Source: Fasciolopsis buskii (taxonomy: Eukaryota; Platyhelminthes; Trematoda; Plagiorchiida; Fasciolidae). Taken from it: DNA of 64,000 nt. Under the pieces are notes generated by a model. It was not told where the DNA came from, did not search any database, and was given only the letters and a program-made list of their open reading frames with translations. Each line of letters begins with the position of its first letter. Positions within the stretch are counted from its first letter, which is position 1. Position numbers and translations under genes: made by a program. Positions 35,885-50,904 of this stretch are shown here, in pieces. Location: assembly GCA_008360955.1 (NCBI GenBank), contig LUCM01004027.1, forward strand, positions 62,001 through 126,000, written 5' to 3'.

Positions 35885-36539
35885 GAACCGAAGTAATTGA
35901 AACTTTCGTGTACATTTGGGTGGTTAATTCATACCCGGCGCTACAACACACAGCAACCGGTAAGGAAGCATAAAGAAACCTTCGTTATGTGCACTAACAG
36001 TGAAAATACACGTACCAGTGGGCACAACATCCGCTTTGCATGTCTCAATTCATTGCTCGTACACTAGAGGAATACAGATCTCGCTCACAAAGCAGAATAT
36101 AATGCAGATTGTAAGACTTTGGCAGAACAATTCCATATAAGAACCTGTTCCCTATCCAATGTAGTTTTAGGTTTAAGAATGGAGTAAATGCCAGCTAACC
36201 GCAATGTGCGAAATGGCAATCAGCGGCGGCGCTGGAACACACAAAGCCCCCCTCGAAATTATGCTGAAATACACCGCTACGAACAACCGCATGAATCCTC
36301 GCTCACACTCACCCACTTGGAACACCAAAATCCAAAGGGCTGACTGCAGTACACATGAAATTTTGATTAATTTTGGGTATAATAGTATGCACCTGATGCA
36401 GCTATATTGTCTTTTGCTTGGGACACCCGCGGCAAGTCTGCCGCTCCCGATAAGCACAAATCACGAATGTTCCCGTGCAGAAACAAACCATCCGAGCCAG
36501 CCCTTTCCCAACAACGTTCCGATCTCATGCCACCCCTAT

Positions 36540-39500
36540 GGACGACCGCCCTTGGTTCGTTGTCTCTTTGGGCCTCGTCACCAATTCCCTAATTAAGTTT
36601 CTTCTCCCTTGACCGAAGAGGTGGTAGGGTTTGTTTCAACCACCGCCGTCAGAGGGCTTTCGCCAGATGATTTGCCCATTTCCAGCGGCATGAGTAACTT
36701 CCTAAGAAACCGCCGAGAACAGGTGTGTCATTGCTGTCTCTAAGCCGAAGTAAACTGTTCGGTGTCAGCGCTGACTGATACTTTGTATCTGACGACAATG
36801 GTGCTAACAGTATAATGTTCAAGACACCTTTGGACTCTTCACGACCCAAGCATATGACTACATCAGTGCTCACTTGAATTCTCGTAAGCACTGACAACAC
36901 TTTTCTAATTGACCGGATCATACGTTTCCAAACGCCACCTGGGTGACCTTTAAAAAAAAGGGGTTGAAATGCCACTGGATTTCCCTTGCCAGGAGAAAAT
37001 ATTCAACATATGCTGTGGTAGTAAGTAATTATCAGGCATGTTATTCGGTGACGATTGGGCAGGATCACTTGATGCTCATAACTCGCTGGGTAATTCGTGT
37101 GTCCCAGTCAAAAACCGACGCATGGCAGGTCGGTAGTAGTCTTCTGATATAACGTAGGCAACGAGTGTTGTTTACCCAAGTTTCTCGCCTGCACTGTGTC
37201 ACCGAACACATCCACTACCCTGATCATCCCGAGTCTCGTTTCTTCATGTAAAATGTCACCCAACTTTACCATCCAATCCTCGCCGGTGGAGCGTATTAAA
37301 CGGATATTCGACTCTAATCCAATAAGAGACGCCAAAGCTCTCTGCGGGCTTCATCAATCTGTGCATCGCCTCAAAAGTTACACTTTACCTGGACAGGAAA
37401 TGATGAAATTGATCGCTAATTGTATCTTTATAAATTCTACTTTATCAGGACGCCCAATAGATGCAGATGGGTGGAATGGTGGTAGGGTATTAAGCAGCAA
37501 CGTCGGGCCAGCTAAGCGAACTCCTAATTGACTAATACTAGACACTCCTATTGATGCAAGTTGTTGTTGTCTTCGAACTAGACATGCCTCTACCCTGACG
37601 GTGTGGTATATTTTTGGATATCGCTTAGGCGGTTGGCCAAGAGTGTGCAAAACACAACGAAGTTTGACTATTTGGAAAAAGAGCAACCATTAAGCCGATT
37701 TAATAACACTTTTCGGAACGCATTAGGCAAAGCTCACTACGTCTTCAACCTGGATACCAAAGACCGCTACCGAGAGTATAAGCCGAGCTTTGGTTGGGGT
37801 GTTGTGTGCTACGATAGAATTGCTGAACAGCAAGACACCGCCTGCTGATTTGTTTGCGAGCGTTCGCCAGGCATAAGCTACAGTACCGTACCCATTCCCT
37901 GATGCGTCGTAAAACACGTGCGAATCTGTCGGCTCAAAGCCATTTTCTTCGTCAATATGCTTCTCTGTATCTCAATCAACCCAGAGTTTCTCATAAACCT
38001 AACCCATCCCTCCTCCCGGGCGGCGTCGTTAGGCAGTAATCGAGGAAGAAAGTAGTCTTCATCACCCCTGACACTGCTTCGTCACAGCTGGCGTCAAATA
38101 ATCCGGCAGTTTGGTGCAAAGCTTAGTTGGCACAAAAAGGAGAAACCTTGCTGCAAATGAACGTTCGGTCATGTGCATTTAACAGGCCTCCCTGCGGCCA
38201 CCAAAGGAATCGGAGCGCCCTCAATCGCACTCAGGCAATCTCATCTGCACGAATGTCTCTTCAAAGTTGGCTGAACAGCTACTCATTCTCTCCGAAACCG
38301 CAGTGATAGCCCTACGAGATTCGCCATTGTGTCTAGACCTCAGTAGGATATGCCATTTAGCGACCGTCCACGGTGCCTGGCGGCACAGTGCAAGAATACA
38401 TCCAGTTTTCTGGGGCTAGTCACTGAGCGGTGCAGCAGACACCACGGACTCTTAACTCCCTTAACGGATGCAGTGGTACCGCTGAAGCATATTCCATTTA
38501 AATATAATTTTCCGCGGATTTTGTGTACCCCACACGCGACTTCCCATCTCTTACCAGCTTACGCTGCAAATTATGTAACCTCCTAAGTGCAAACGCTCAG
38601 TTACCGAGCAGCGTTTTCGTTCCGTCCCTCCACGGTAGGCCAACTACAAAGTTCCCGTTCACAAACTGAGTACCACAATCCACCACTGTTGGTTACCCCT
38701 GATCTGACAACAGCATTTCTGCAAAATTCTATTTCTTACATCATGGCTGATCGTCCTGTTTACTCAGCATCCCCGGTGGATATGTGGTTGACCGACCTAG
38801 CCTCACAAACCGAATACCACCCATCCCAGCAAAGTGCGCGCGGCGCAGGAATTCTTTATGCCACCCAGCCTCATTCCCAAAGCCAAGCGAGCTTGCGGGA
38901 AGTCAAATCCATTACAACTAGGACCTCCTCTTAGATTTATTCGATTTACTTGCCACCTAAGTGGGGCCCGGCATTTAATCACTTTGGATACCTTTTTGAT
39001 CGACATTATTATCCACAGCCCACCGGAAAGAACGGCACTTTTAATGATCACCGTTTCTTTCTCGTCCACTGGCAATACTTAAAACGCTCCGCCCACCGAG
39101 TTGATCATTGCCGTCCCACTGACCGTTTTAATTGTCAACGACTCGATTTACTGCCTAATACCCAGCCGGGCTGGCGCTTCCGTCCTGGCGAGGGGCGGGA
39201 CAGACTCGCTATCCATCAATGAGTAACTAACTTTATACCTTTCAATTCGCGGACCTCAGCTTCATGGGAAGTAAACCCAACGATGCGATGTAGGGCCCGC
39301 GCAGTTCCCCTTCAGTTTGCTAATGGGGCCACGGGGTAGTCGTGTGCAGCAACTGCCGATGGCGGTCGCCACAGCTCACAGCATCGCACCTAGTTCTGTT
39401 GTTGCGGCATCCGGCTCAGTGAGAACTCTTTAGGCATATAAAGCATAAATCGAGTCTTTGGGCCGCTTCCTACCGAGCCGGTGCTTCCAGCCCAGGACGC

Positions 39501-40212
39501 TGACACGGTGTATTTTCTTAAGCCGTACGCACTAGCACGATCGCCCCTCGGTGAGCTGCGTCGTGCGCAGTACATTATGGCCCGGACCAGGGTGATGGGG
39601 AGTATCCCTTTGCAAGGTCTCATCAAACCGAAAGTTCCTTTGATCTTCTGCCCAAAGGTGCAAAATGGCCCAGAACGTTTTGACACGACCTCAACCAGTT
39701 CTCCAAGGTTCCAGTTCTCGGCCCACTTCGCTTTCAATGGATTGATAGTTGTTTTACTACTTGTTCAAGCGTGGCAACCGAGTTAAGATCGGTGGTGTAC
39801 TCCATCTGCACTAAGGCAATCTTGCAGCTTTTCATGGGCAATGCCGAACTCGAGAGTATATACGGATCCAGCCGACTCGTTTTGACGCCTTCAAACAACC
39901 TATCTAAGAGCTAACGGCTCATTTCCTGCAGAGGCTTAAGAAGGTCCTTCAAAATCCAACCAATCTTTCGTAAACAACCTCGGGTGGGGGCATAAAATAG
40001 TCTTTTACCACCACCTTTGCCTTTTCTTTACAATAATGCAGCAGACAATGTAATTGGAAATTTACAGTACTGGAATGACCAAACGCACGAGTCCTAGTAC
40101 GGATGAAGTCGATCGGCGATTCAAAAAAATACTCTTTTCTCGTTCTGGATAGCGCCTCGAATCCTTCAAGCAACACGTAGCCCAGTTCGATGCGAGATCT
40201 GATGGAGAACAA
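36540..40212 (-). mobile_element. Degenerate BEL/Pao LTR retrotransposon interior
   Basis: Minus strand, in element order. Gag-like LHCLLHYCKEKAKVVVKDYF with PPPEVVYERLV (40050-39950). Protease end CAARTLLGWVVFG (about 38840). RT pieces RKLDVFLHCAARHRGRSLNG (38416-38350), TMANLVG, and, across frameshifts, LRFLWWP-QGGL (38220-38184) and FCANYALHQTA. RNase H-like HVFYDASGNGYGTVAY (37920-37870). Integrase end GGVWKRMIRSIRKVLSVLTR (36945-36885), SALTPNSLLRLRDSN (36780-36730) and RRWLKQTLPPLRSREKKLN (36660-36600). The LRFLWWP and GVWERMIRSxR signatures are BEL/Pao-specific. Stops and frameshifts occur throughout, and I found no LTRs. Confidence 0.85.
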
Positions 40213-43200
40213 GTTTGCTCTGCAGATTCTACGGTGCTAGGTATCAGTTAAAAATTATGTACAAAGAGATCATACCTTCGAAATTGATTCTCAGTCAATA
40301 TACAGTTAAAAAATAGTCAAAAATGGGGACAAAAAATGCGTAAAACGAGCGCTTGATGAAAAGGAATAAATTGAAAGTACCTGTCTTGTGGTCCAAGCAA
40401 ATAAGATGGCTTCTACACTCATGAACAGGTCCAACAAAAAAACGTCCCTGAGCATTACGTCCAGAACACTACGTAAACGAAGTGAACGTCTACGGTCGAC
40501 CAACGCAGGGGATAAAGCGAAAGTAAACCGTAGCAAAACAATCTGCTCCTTAATTTCAGGTTGTTTATGAATACGCCACATGTCCGAAAAATAACCTTAA
40601 CCAGATAGAGCGAGGACAAAACAAGAAAAAGTAGACGTATCACGCAAAGATTAAAGGACGATCAAAATCAGTGTCGTTGCACGTAAATTCGGCGAAAATA
40701 GTCAGACGTCTTAGGAATAAAAAACGGAAAATCAGAGACAAAGGATTTTTAATCAATCGCGTAGTTACATATGCCGAACGTACAAGTAAGTATTTGGCTT
40801 TAGAGGGACACATGAAGCATGGCCACATCAACACAACTGGACAACCACCAGTCGTCAGGTCAAGCCTTAAGGCGCACTAAGACGAGATAAATAAACAACT
40901 GATGGAACGGAAGTTACTCAAATCAGTTACCCCACAGTTATTTACCTATACCCAAAGATCGCTATGCAGGATCTGGGAATCGATCACAAGCAGTGGCAAG
41001 AAGAAATAGAGTGAGAAAACGGTAGAATCCAAAGGGATGAATCGCACTGTATTTACAAAATTGCAGTTATTAGAACGTTGCGGCTAGTTTATCTTGCGTT
41101 GTCGGTCACAAAAACAAATGGATGCGTAACTTGTGCGAAAATGTCCATTTTGCACATTGAGGGAACTCAGGTTGTTAAAGAAGCTTGTTTTTTCTATTTG
41201 AAATGCTTCCAAAGAGACTGCTTTGACGGCTATCGACCGGTAACGCAACTGTACTTTTAGCTAATATACCGATTTCAGTATAGTCGAAGTTGTCATGTGA
41301 AGTTCTGAAGTGTTCTTAACCAGATCGAACCAGCCACTATAAGGAATCCAGTTTCAACACCAGCCTTCCTGTATTAGTCTCGGTCTTATCGAATGCTTCA
41401 AGTCCACTATATACAAAGCAGTCATAGTCAGCTTCGCCATCAAACGCCAAACTCAATTGAGTGACCCTAACCCGTAACGGTTGTTCACAAATCCCAGATC
41501 ACGTAGGAACGTTACCGACGGTAGCTAGTAGGTCAAGTAATTGCACCAGACAACGGTCAATTATTTGAAGCATGCATATTTAAGTGAATGTAATGCTATC
41601 CGGTCATGATCATGATCATTCTTATCTCATGTTTTTGGAAGACGTGGCACATGACAAGTTCGTTGGCATCACTAGCTAGTTCAGCACAACTCCACTTTTC
41701 CATTCGTTTTGTTCATCAATAAGTGATCAACCATCCTGTCTCCTCCGACTTCGCTCACCCAGGTGAGGAATCAAGTGTGGCACTTCGGAAGGAATCGATC
41801 TATCTGGCATGACCTATGAATTACACCATTAATATTTAGAAGATCATAATTCAAACCACCGGGAAGACAAACAGAAAGTGATCGTAACATTTGGTGTTTC
41901 AGGTCTGAACAAAGACATGCTTTGAGTAACTGTAAAACGGGCGGTGAAAACTGCGCAACCTGCCAGCTTCAAGCGTTAAGAGAAAACCGTCTGCGGGCTC
42001 CTTTTTCGGAATGCTGACGGTCTTATGGGCTGCGTGTGAGATCCATTTTGATATGAGCCCAGAAAACAACCTTCACAGAGTCCGCTTAGGACATCATAAA
42101 CCCGGGTTACATTTACGCCACGATCAAGAACTTTACATAATTTGGATGATATCGGGATCGTAAAACCGGGTCTCACATAATTAAAATAAAATCAAAATGG
42201 TAGGTAACACTTCCAAAATAAAGATAACAATACTGTTTACAGTCTGGTGCTTCCCCGTAGTAGATAATAACTTATCAGCTGAAAGTCACACCATCTGGCA
42301 ATTTACTCCCACTTTTGTTTTCAATTTGCGTTCAACCTGAGAAGGACGGTATCTGATCCAACGTGATCACGGAAGTGGATACAGAAAATTCATTTTAAAC
42401 GCCGAAGAAATTCCAAAGGTCATCTATCTACACGCAATCCTCGTGCACACAGAGCACAAAGAATTAGCCCGGTGAGGTGGCAAGTATGGCTGATATCTTA
42501 CGGCCCCCCTTTGGACTTAGAAAATAGACGGCCCGATAAAAATGCTCCGACCTGGCGGCAAATAATTCTCTCGGATGCTTCCATTGTTATTTCATTCTGA
42601 CAATTAACAAGTCAACCCAGGCGACTAGGGGAATTTCAATGTAGACAGATTATACCGACACTGACATCACTTGAGCTTCTTAAAACCATGTCTTAGTCCA
42701 TTACATGAAGTCGACTGTCTTGTTCAATAAGCTGACTAATTTCATCATATTCTATTTGTTTTGTCTAGTCGTGGAAGTTGTCTCGCTAAACGGAAAGTGG
42801 GAACACACATCGAAGTATCTACTTTAATTTTCATTCGTTTGCAAGTAGCTCACGAGGGCAATTTTTTACTTTTCCACAGATCGCTAGTAACATATGCTCA
42901 GTTTCCTGGCAAGAAATTTTTTACTACTAATGCGTTTTTTTTCGGGGAATTACATAACCGGGAGTGTTGTACTACGAGTTAAGAGCAACTGGATGATGTG
43001 TCAAACTCATCGCTCTTTCCATGGTTTCAGAATTCTGAAATGAGATTTAGTAGGTATGATTCAATACAGGCCAACCCCGAAACGGTTTTTGGCTAAAAGG
43101 AAAGTTTATTTTCACTCAGGTTGCTAAACGCCTGTGACGTAATTTGATTTGATGTTGTGTTTGAATAATCCGAGAGAGTTCATCACTTACCGGTGCCTTC

Positions 43201-45070
43201 TCCAAGTTGGACAGAGAAAAACAAAATTTATCACTTTATTTATTTTATCACATTATCTGATAGATTCCGCCTTTCTGCCAGATTTCCTCTAGCCGAGTAC
43301 CGGAAATTCCAACTTCTCCAGATCGTACAACCATGGTGCTTTAGGTACTAAGACCCAATAATGACCACAATGTCTTTCTGTTTCCGAAAATAAGGAAAGC
43401 TATGCGCTGAAAGGATAGGAAAACTGAAAACGGTTTGCGATTTACTTATTAAAGGTACTGCTTGTTACAGAACAGAGGAAGATTCAGGTGTTTTTTGGTG
43501 AATCAAACAGGTTGCCGTTTGTTTTCACGAATGTGCAGAGAGTAACCATGTGGAAGACACGCATGGGTGCATAGTCATTCTGAACTATCATTACACTCGG
43601 AAGATACATGTCGTTGTTACCATCAATTACGTCCACACGTTAGCTAAGTAAGCATCACCGGCAGCATTTAAAGACTACAGGACCAAGCGAGCAAACGCAT
43701 CCCTCCTACCGTCGCCTTTTCAACACATTGCACTTGCACATAACCATACAGGCATTAAGATTGCTCAAAAACGTTTGCATGCAACAAGACAAAAGAAGAT
43801 CATCTGGACACTGGAAATTAGTGAAATTAGCTACACGACTGGTTTCAGACAATTTTGGCTTTGGGCAAACCGCGGACAGGTACACTGGGCCCATTTGTAC
43901 TGGAAAAACAGGGGAAATCTTTAGCGAAGTGTTCTTTTGATCTCGAGACGATCTTGCCTCAAATTCAGTACACGAATTCTCTCTAACACGTGTGACCGGT
44001 GAGCACCATCTGGTAGCGAAAGTATCAACATGTGATTAGAATTCCGGGGTTTCTTAGCCGTTGCCCGGCCCACTTTCATCCTTTGCACAAGTACCCCCAG
44101 CTTTTGGGTGGCCTAAACGCTATTTGACATGATTTTGTCTATAAGGCCAAAGTCAATAACTGGCGAAAATTGCCATCTGAAGATGATCCAAGACACGCAA
44201 AGATCACCTAAAACAAATTTAACTGCCATCATGACGCACCTTAACACAACATATCTGGCACGATCGGGTGATCGTTATCGGTGCATCATCATACATGCAA
44301 ATTGAACAATCATTGCAAAATGCTTCACATTCACAAAATGATCGATAACATTACAAACGACACGCTGGAAACTATCATTGCAACACAACAGGTGTTTCCT
44401 TGCCTTTCTTTCTCGTGCCACATAGTTTTAAGTACTTTCAATTATTTGACTGATTGAGTGTGGTTCGATTTTCCCGATAATACCTACCGGTAGATTTCGT
44501 TCCCAAAGAATCTTAGAACTGCTACAGAATCTGCCGCTTTAAACTGCAAATGCCTTTTGAGGGGGAAAGTTTTAAAATTTCAAACAAATTTTGGGTGCAG
44601 CGGTCGACAATGTTTATTAACGGCCGCAGCTATCCCCCGGCTTATTCGTTGGCTCGTGTCAAAAGGGGCATGTTAACAGTTGTCTCACGGGACTCTTACG
44701 GATGGGAGGTCTACATCTATGACCTAGTGGTCACGAAGTCTCGGTACCAAAATTTCCAAAATACTTTCCATCGTTTTCCGTGTTACAACGCCGCGGTCGG
44801 ACATATCCACAGGGAAAAAGCAGGTACACGAGGCTTCAATTTACAGACCAAACAATAAATTACGATAAATATCATCCATTTAGCAAAAGATTGTAGAAGA
44901 CGTTTCACTAAATGTCTGATATTCCCGATAAAACCTCGAGAGGTGTCCATGATGGTTTTAGGAATAAAGGCGAGAATGATCTTGAAAAAATCAATTTCAG
45001 TTTCCCTGATATTGTATTATGTTTTCCACATCGTTAATGTACTACTCCCGCCCAAAAATAAATAGGAAAT
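40213..45070. other. Anonymous sequence
   Basis: No recognisable gene or element. ORFs at 40306-40581 (minus) and 44550-44858 (plus, 102 codons) have no motif I know. Confidence 0.5.
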
Positions 45071-45071
45071 A

Positions 45072-45091
45072 TGGTGGTAGTAGTAGTAGTG

Positions 45092-45122
<31 letters not shown>

Positions 45123-45126
45123 CAGT
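45072..45126. repeat. (GTA)n trinucleotide microsatellite
   Basis: About 18 GTA units with GTG and GCA interruptions; the plus strand would read poly-Val in one frame. No coding context. Confidence 0.95.
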
Positions 45127-45739
45127 AGCGCAAAACGACGGAGTGAACTATAGTAATTTTGTTAGCAGTGAGTGGATGGAAAACACAATTCCACCAAAAT
45201 TTGTTCTACTAGATCTTGTGCAAGGCTCAGGTAAAATGTCCACTGAGATCCGAAATTTCGCCTTCTAGGTAGCGCACTTGCGCAGGCAAAATTCGTATTG
45301 TCATTTCGCTAATTGATCGAAAATTTTCAGTTCACTCCCGATATCCAATCGACAACTGATCTGAATTGCACCCTAGTTCCAGCCGCACTAATTTCAGCGT
45401 AGAATCATAACCATTTTTATTCGGCACTAAGCATCATGACAAGCCTTATTGGCCGTTTTCTCTCTTTCATGGTTGCAGGTTGCTGTAGAAAAAGCGAACG
45501 TGCAACAGGGAGAAGGAGTGAATTTGCACAAGCGACAAAAGTAAAATGTCTCCTAGGAGCCAACACATGGAACACATTCTGGTTGTGCAAAAATACACTT
45601 TTTCAATCAATGTGACTAGACAAAAAAGGAAAACGAAATCGCCACTGTTCACGATTCGCTGACATATCATTCAGTGTTCCCTGGCAGCTGATTGACGGTT
45701 TTTTTGGACTCCAACCAGAAAGGGGTAAGATATCTATTC

Positions 45740-46060
45740 TAAATTCGCTGTATATTTTCTGATTTCACTCTGCCACATAATCTGTTCATCTTCACGGGGC
45801 CTTTTCCATTTCGTGGAAGGAACAGACTATAGGGCACTGTATGGCCGCGTATTTAACGTGCGCAACATTTGACCTAACCAACAAAGTCTACTATGCTCGA
45901 TCCGCTTTACTATAGTATTCTCAGAACTCGCATTCAATACTAGATTCACACTGCTCGAGTGACCACTCCAGCCAATGCTAGCAGTACTATGCCGATTAAG
46001 TTCGGATAAAACTATGATTATTTTCTGTTCCAATGAAAAAGATTGATTCAAACTGTTCAA
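45740..46060 (-). mobile_element. LINE C-terminal fragment
   Basis: The minus strand reads NASSENTIVKRIEHSRLCWLG, QMLRTLNTRPYSAL, then after a stop SVPSTKWKRPREDEQIMWQS. This corresponds to the LINE segment after RT (RRVLGN...HRLRWLGHVLRMPNxRLPxRAL, then GWKRPRGGQxxTW). It is isolated, with no other LINE domain nearby. Confidence 0.7.
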
Positions 46061-49000
46061 ACAGACGTACCATGAATGTAAAGAACCGAATGAGTTTTAA
46101 GCTTCTGGTAGGGGGGCAGGAAAGCGACGACTTGTTGGAATCTGTTCTAATCAATACTGACGAGTGCTAGTTTTGCCACAGCGCATAGTTATAAATATTG
46201 TCATTAACATAACCGGCAATATGGCATCAGTTGAACGGAAATCCGGTTAAATCGGTTCAAGATACCCATGGGAGTTAAGTTTCTACCTAAGCGGGACATT
46301 GTATATTTATTTATGACACCCAATAAGTAGAGTACATAATGGGAAACAGACAACACACAACCAAACACTAACCTGAAAGATTTTATACAGTCGTACAATT
46401 TTGCTGCCAACATGCCAATATGCTATTCATGAGGCCTTGTGATATACAGCCGTAGCTAAACCGGGTGACTCATGGCCAAACGACTTCTGAAAACTTTCAA
46501 ACCGCTCATGATTGAAAAGTCTCGTTCTGTTTTGTCTTATCCTCGGTCAGACTGATTGCCCCGGCTGTTTTTCAATGGGATGAGCAACACCACGACTAGC
46601 CGGAATAGGCAAATATTTTGTGGCAAAAAAAAACACTGTCGATGCATTTATTTCCAAATCTAGTCCGTTGTAAGCGTTACAAATTCTGACGTTGGAGAGT
46701 TGACAAAGTGTCTCTCGGGGTACTCGCTCGTATCCTTACCGGTCACATGCACGAAAACGTTGAAACGTTGCACAAAAATAGCTAGTTTAGAGAGTTCAAC
46801 AGCCCTCATAAGAAATCGGTGTGACAAACAAAAGATCCGCGATCACCTGTCACCGTTGGAAGAAGGAGACATGTTTTGACCATCACCACTAGGCGACAAG
46901 CCGAGCTAATCGAAACGGCGAAAGAATGCTGTACAAATCACCGCAGCCGATTCAAGTAAGGAGATTATGGTAGCAAGATTTGCCACGGCAATCGGAATAG
47001 CTCGACAAGCAGACATGTTACTTGTGAACCAGAAACAAAAAAAGATTGGATTTTTTCATACATGCCTAGATTGTTAATTTGCAGACTATAATATCATTAC
47101 TGAGCCTCGTTTGTGTGTGATGGCGTCAAAACGTGATAAATGGGAAGCTTATGTTGTGCGCTATTCATTTCATCTGAGAAGCATAAAAATTATCAGCACA
47201 AGTTCAGAAGGAGGGAAAGTTTTTTGGGGTCGCCTTTGAACAGTAATAAGTGACCATCAGGGGCATATTTGAAAAAGAATTTTTGGAGATAATTTCTTAA
47301 AATATCTATTCACACAAGGTTCATTCTATCGCCAGCACAAACAAAATCACTATTCCCCCATAAACATTGTACCCAGTTGCAAAGGATACATTTGTGAGCT
47401 TTTCATAGTATCATTTTCAAAAATTCAATGGAATCTCAGAAAAGGATTTTGGAAATATTCTACGATGTTTGGTGGTTTCATGGTACCTTGAGTTTATCAT
47501 TAGCATAAGACTTCCCTTTACCAGATGCTGTTGGTGAATTTCGAGCGAGCTATATCAACATTGAATGACAGTCCCACTCGGTCCAAATCTCCGCTAGGGA
47601 AAAAGTGTGCAAGTTCGTTCAGAAAGCAAATGCCGACGGATGATACCGATCTATCTTACTGTTTTTCACCGCATATGTGAAGAACTGATATGTTCTACTA
47701 ACTTAGCTTATTAGTCAACAAAAACTGAGGACTTGAAAGCTAGAGTGAAAATAGGTTCAAAGCATTTCAGTCGCGACTATGGGGTCCAGTCTACGACAGA
47801 TGAATCGGTTGCGTCGGCACCCTTGACGCGTACAAGGCCACATTACAACAAGCGACAAGCAACACTCAGCTGAATGGCAACCGTTTATAGTTGAATCTCG
47901 CAGGTAGCCTGGTTCCATCAAGGAGTTATAGGAGTTATAGGCAATACTCTTTTCTTTTATCTAAACGGAGAAGCAAGTCTTTAATGAACACAGTTCGGCC
48001 TGGCATAATCAGAGAACTCATTTTTCCAACCGATGCTTGATTCTTCCAATCTTCAAACTATAGATATAATTGACGATTGGGAATAAATCATTGTTAATAA
48101 CTGCTTTTATTCAAATCTGCGCTTATTCCAAAAGGAATTTTGCTAAACTGTTTACTCACTTCTTTCAACCCATTATTTAGTGCTTCCGTGTATCACGCGT
48201 ATTCGGTTGCGATTTGAGTCTAGCTACTCGCGAGTAATCTATTTGTGTTCAGAAAATGTTGACTGGGGATGTGTGGATTTTCTCCACTGTGGAGCACATC
48301 GCTGCCATCGTGAGGTGCGAGTCCTTTAGAATCACTCACCAGAAAAAAGTTATTTGCAAATGATTAGTCTATGACGACGAATTTAGTGGCACAAAAGCGA
48401 AACTGATCAAAAACGGTTCTGATTAGTTTCCTGCTCCTGTCTCACTTGGGACTATGATTGATATAGTCCACCGAGAACAAAATGCACTATAGTCTCGTTC
48501 TTGATCGGGAAAGAACTAAGATAATTAAAAATTTCCTCGCCTCCAAAAAGGATGTAGGAAAAGAAACGGAAAAATGGTCACCAATATAAGTCAACTCCAA
48601 TTAAAGGAAAAATCTATTTTCCGACTAGAACCTGGAGAGGATCGATGGGGTAACAGGGAACGTTCATCACCGAGACATCCTACAACAAACAGCCTTGATG
48701 TAACCTTGGTTTCATTTTGAATTTGGAGCCATAAATAAGAACAGTGAAAAAAGAGCCCGCTGGCCTGAAGCAGGAAAACGAAAGCCTTCAAGCATCGACA
48801 CGCACGTGTATACTAATTCCTATTCCTCTTCCTTATTCCCATCCATGGCATCGACTGTCCACCGATATCAGAGGATCTTCTGTGGGCTACCCGGATGCCA
48901 AGAAAGAGAGTGCCGTAGAGAACCCAACAACAAATGTTTGATTAACAGACTCGGATCCGAAACAGATCCACAATACTCAACGCTTACCAGTCCCGGTAGT

Positions 49001-50900
49001 CGGTGACTGATTTCCAGTTTAAGAGTCCAACACTCCCATAGATTCAGCAGATCTGTTGACCAAAACGTTCGGTTCACACGCCTAGGTCAGAATAACATCT
49101 CACAAGGAAACAGAGCACAACGACTCTAATAAACGACGTGTCACACTCTTCATGCCACACTACTACCATCGGATTATTGTACCGTTTTAGAAAGAAAATG
49201 TTCGACCGGCGACAAAACCCAGTTGCCCATCTTCATCGCTTATTTGGTACGCGTGCCCTTGTCCTATTCATGGCAAACTGGAAATTCAGCGACCATTCCC
49301 TTATCTTTTCCTGAAACTCGACAATAAGCAAGAAACTCGGCCTCAGAAAGCATGCTAAACACTGAGAGGAAACAGTATATTTTCTAAAGTCCGATTATTC
49401 GTGAATAATGCACAATAGCGTTTTGCTCCCAGGATTAGGAATGATAAAGTATCGCGGACTTAAAATCATTCAAAATAACTCCGCAGTAGATGCCCAACAA
49501 AATACTACCGAAGACACAATAGTGAATTTTAATGGAATATCGGAGCAGGACCTACGTGCAATGATCATTTCTGTTAATCGCACCTAGAGCATCGAAACAA
49601 TTCCCGCTTGTAACATGAAAAATAGTGCGTCTAACCATGTAGATGCGACTAATCCCGGACAGTGTAATTTGGGCTGTTTCGAGTCTAACTGAATTGCACA
49701 AACCAAACACGATCGTGTGCTGGGTGCGCAAAGCCATCAATGCGCAACCACTTGAATGCTCACAGCCATACATCCTCTGTGAATTGCATGTTTAAATGTA
49801 AGTTTCATAATGCCGATAACCGGTAGCCCCTATTCCGACAGGTCTGTCTAGAGTAGGGTGAAAGCGGCCTTCTCAAGTACCCCAAGCTTAGCGACCAGAA
49901 CCCCATGAAGACGTAGGCCTAGTAAAAACACAAAAAATCGACACTCCACTGTTTGATGGTCCTAGGCATAGGGTTCAGAACCTAGGAAGAGCACTGCATG
50001 TAAATAGGTTAATTTGGTTGGAACATGTGTACGCATGCCCACAGGATGCATGCCTTACTGTACACTGTTCTCCGAGGGAGACAGTAGTTGGAAAACGGAT
50101 CTAATTACCAAGAAGTTAACAAAACTGTAACCGGTGAAGTGTCTCATGTGAGCTGAGCAAGACCTCTGACCTGGTGTCCACGAGATTCCCCAGCGCGATG
50201 GTTAGAGAATTTAAGCTGCATGGCTAAATGGCGAAAACGGACGAAATACTTTTTAAAATATCTATAAATATCACGCGATAAAACTTGTCGATGAAAGCAT
50301 GTGTATGAGACCCTTACACAAAATCGGTCATGTAGCAACTATGTAATATTGAAAAATCAGTGCGAAAATTGCGGAATATCTCGCTTCGATAAGGAAAATC
50401 AGCTTAGGCAACCGACAACCAAAGGTGGTTGGTTGTCAGTTTGACTTACCAACAGCAGCAGCTAACCGAATACCCGGACTTCTCTGGGAGAAATGCAGTT
50501 TCATCACTGAAAGAATGTGACTGATCCGAGTCCAGACTAGTCTGACTTGTGACTGTCATCATAATATTCGTGGATTTATACCCTTTTCCGGGCATAGTAA
50601 CATCTAAAAAGAAAAGAAGTTAAAACTGAAACACATCTTGTCCACACTGCATTCCTAATGCATTAGCCTGACTATATTATTTGTGTGTGCCTCCCCGAGC
50701 GACCAAAAGCAAACAAATTTATTTGGATTGCTCTGAAGACAAAATATCTTCTTGAATAGATTCATCTCAGGAGGATTTAGCGTGCATAAGCAGTGGTCAT
50801 GATACAATTTGGCAGTCGGCCGATCGGACCCGTCTTTCTTTAGCTGGATTCTACACTTGGTTGCAACTGAAAGTACCGCCTTGGAGAACCGTCGAAAATA
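46061..50900. other. Anonymous sequence
   Basis: No gene or element I can support. A weak integrase-like phrase near 48.84 kb is discussed among the rejected items. Confidence 0.5.
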
Positions 50901-50904
50901 GCCA

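Noticed and set aside
45072..45268. Poly-valine protein
   Set aside because: The ORF is a translation of the GTA microsatellite and has no other coding sign.
48744..49080. HPWHRLSTDIRG phrase resembling the start of a Ty3/gypsy integrase core
   Set aside because: Only one short phrase fits. The DDE residues and the SDNG-type motif expected downstream are absent, and a stop follows soon.
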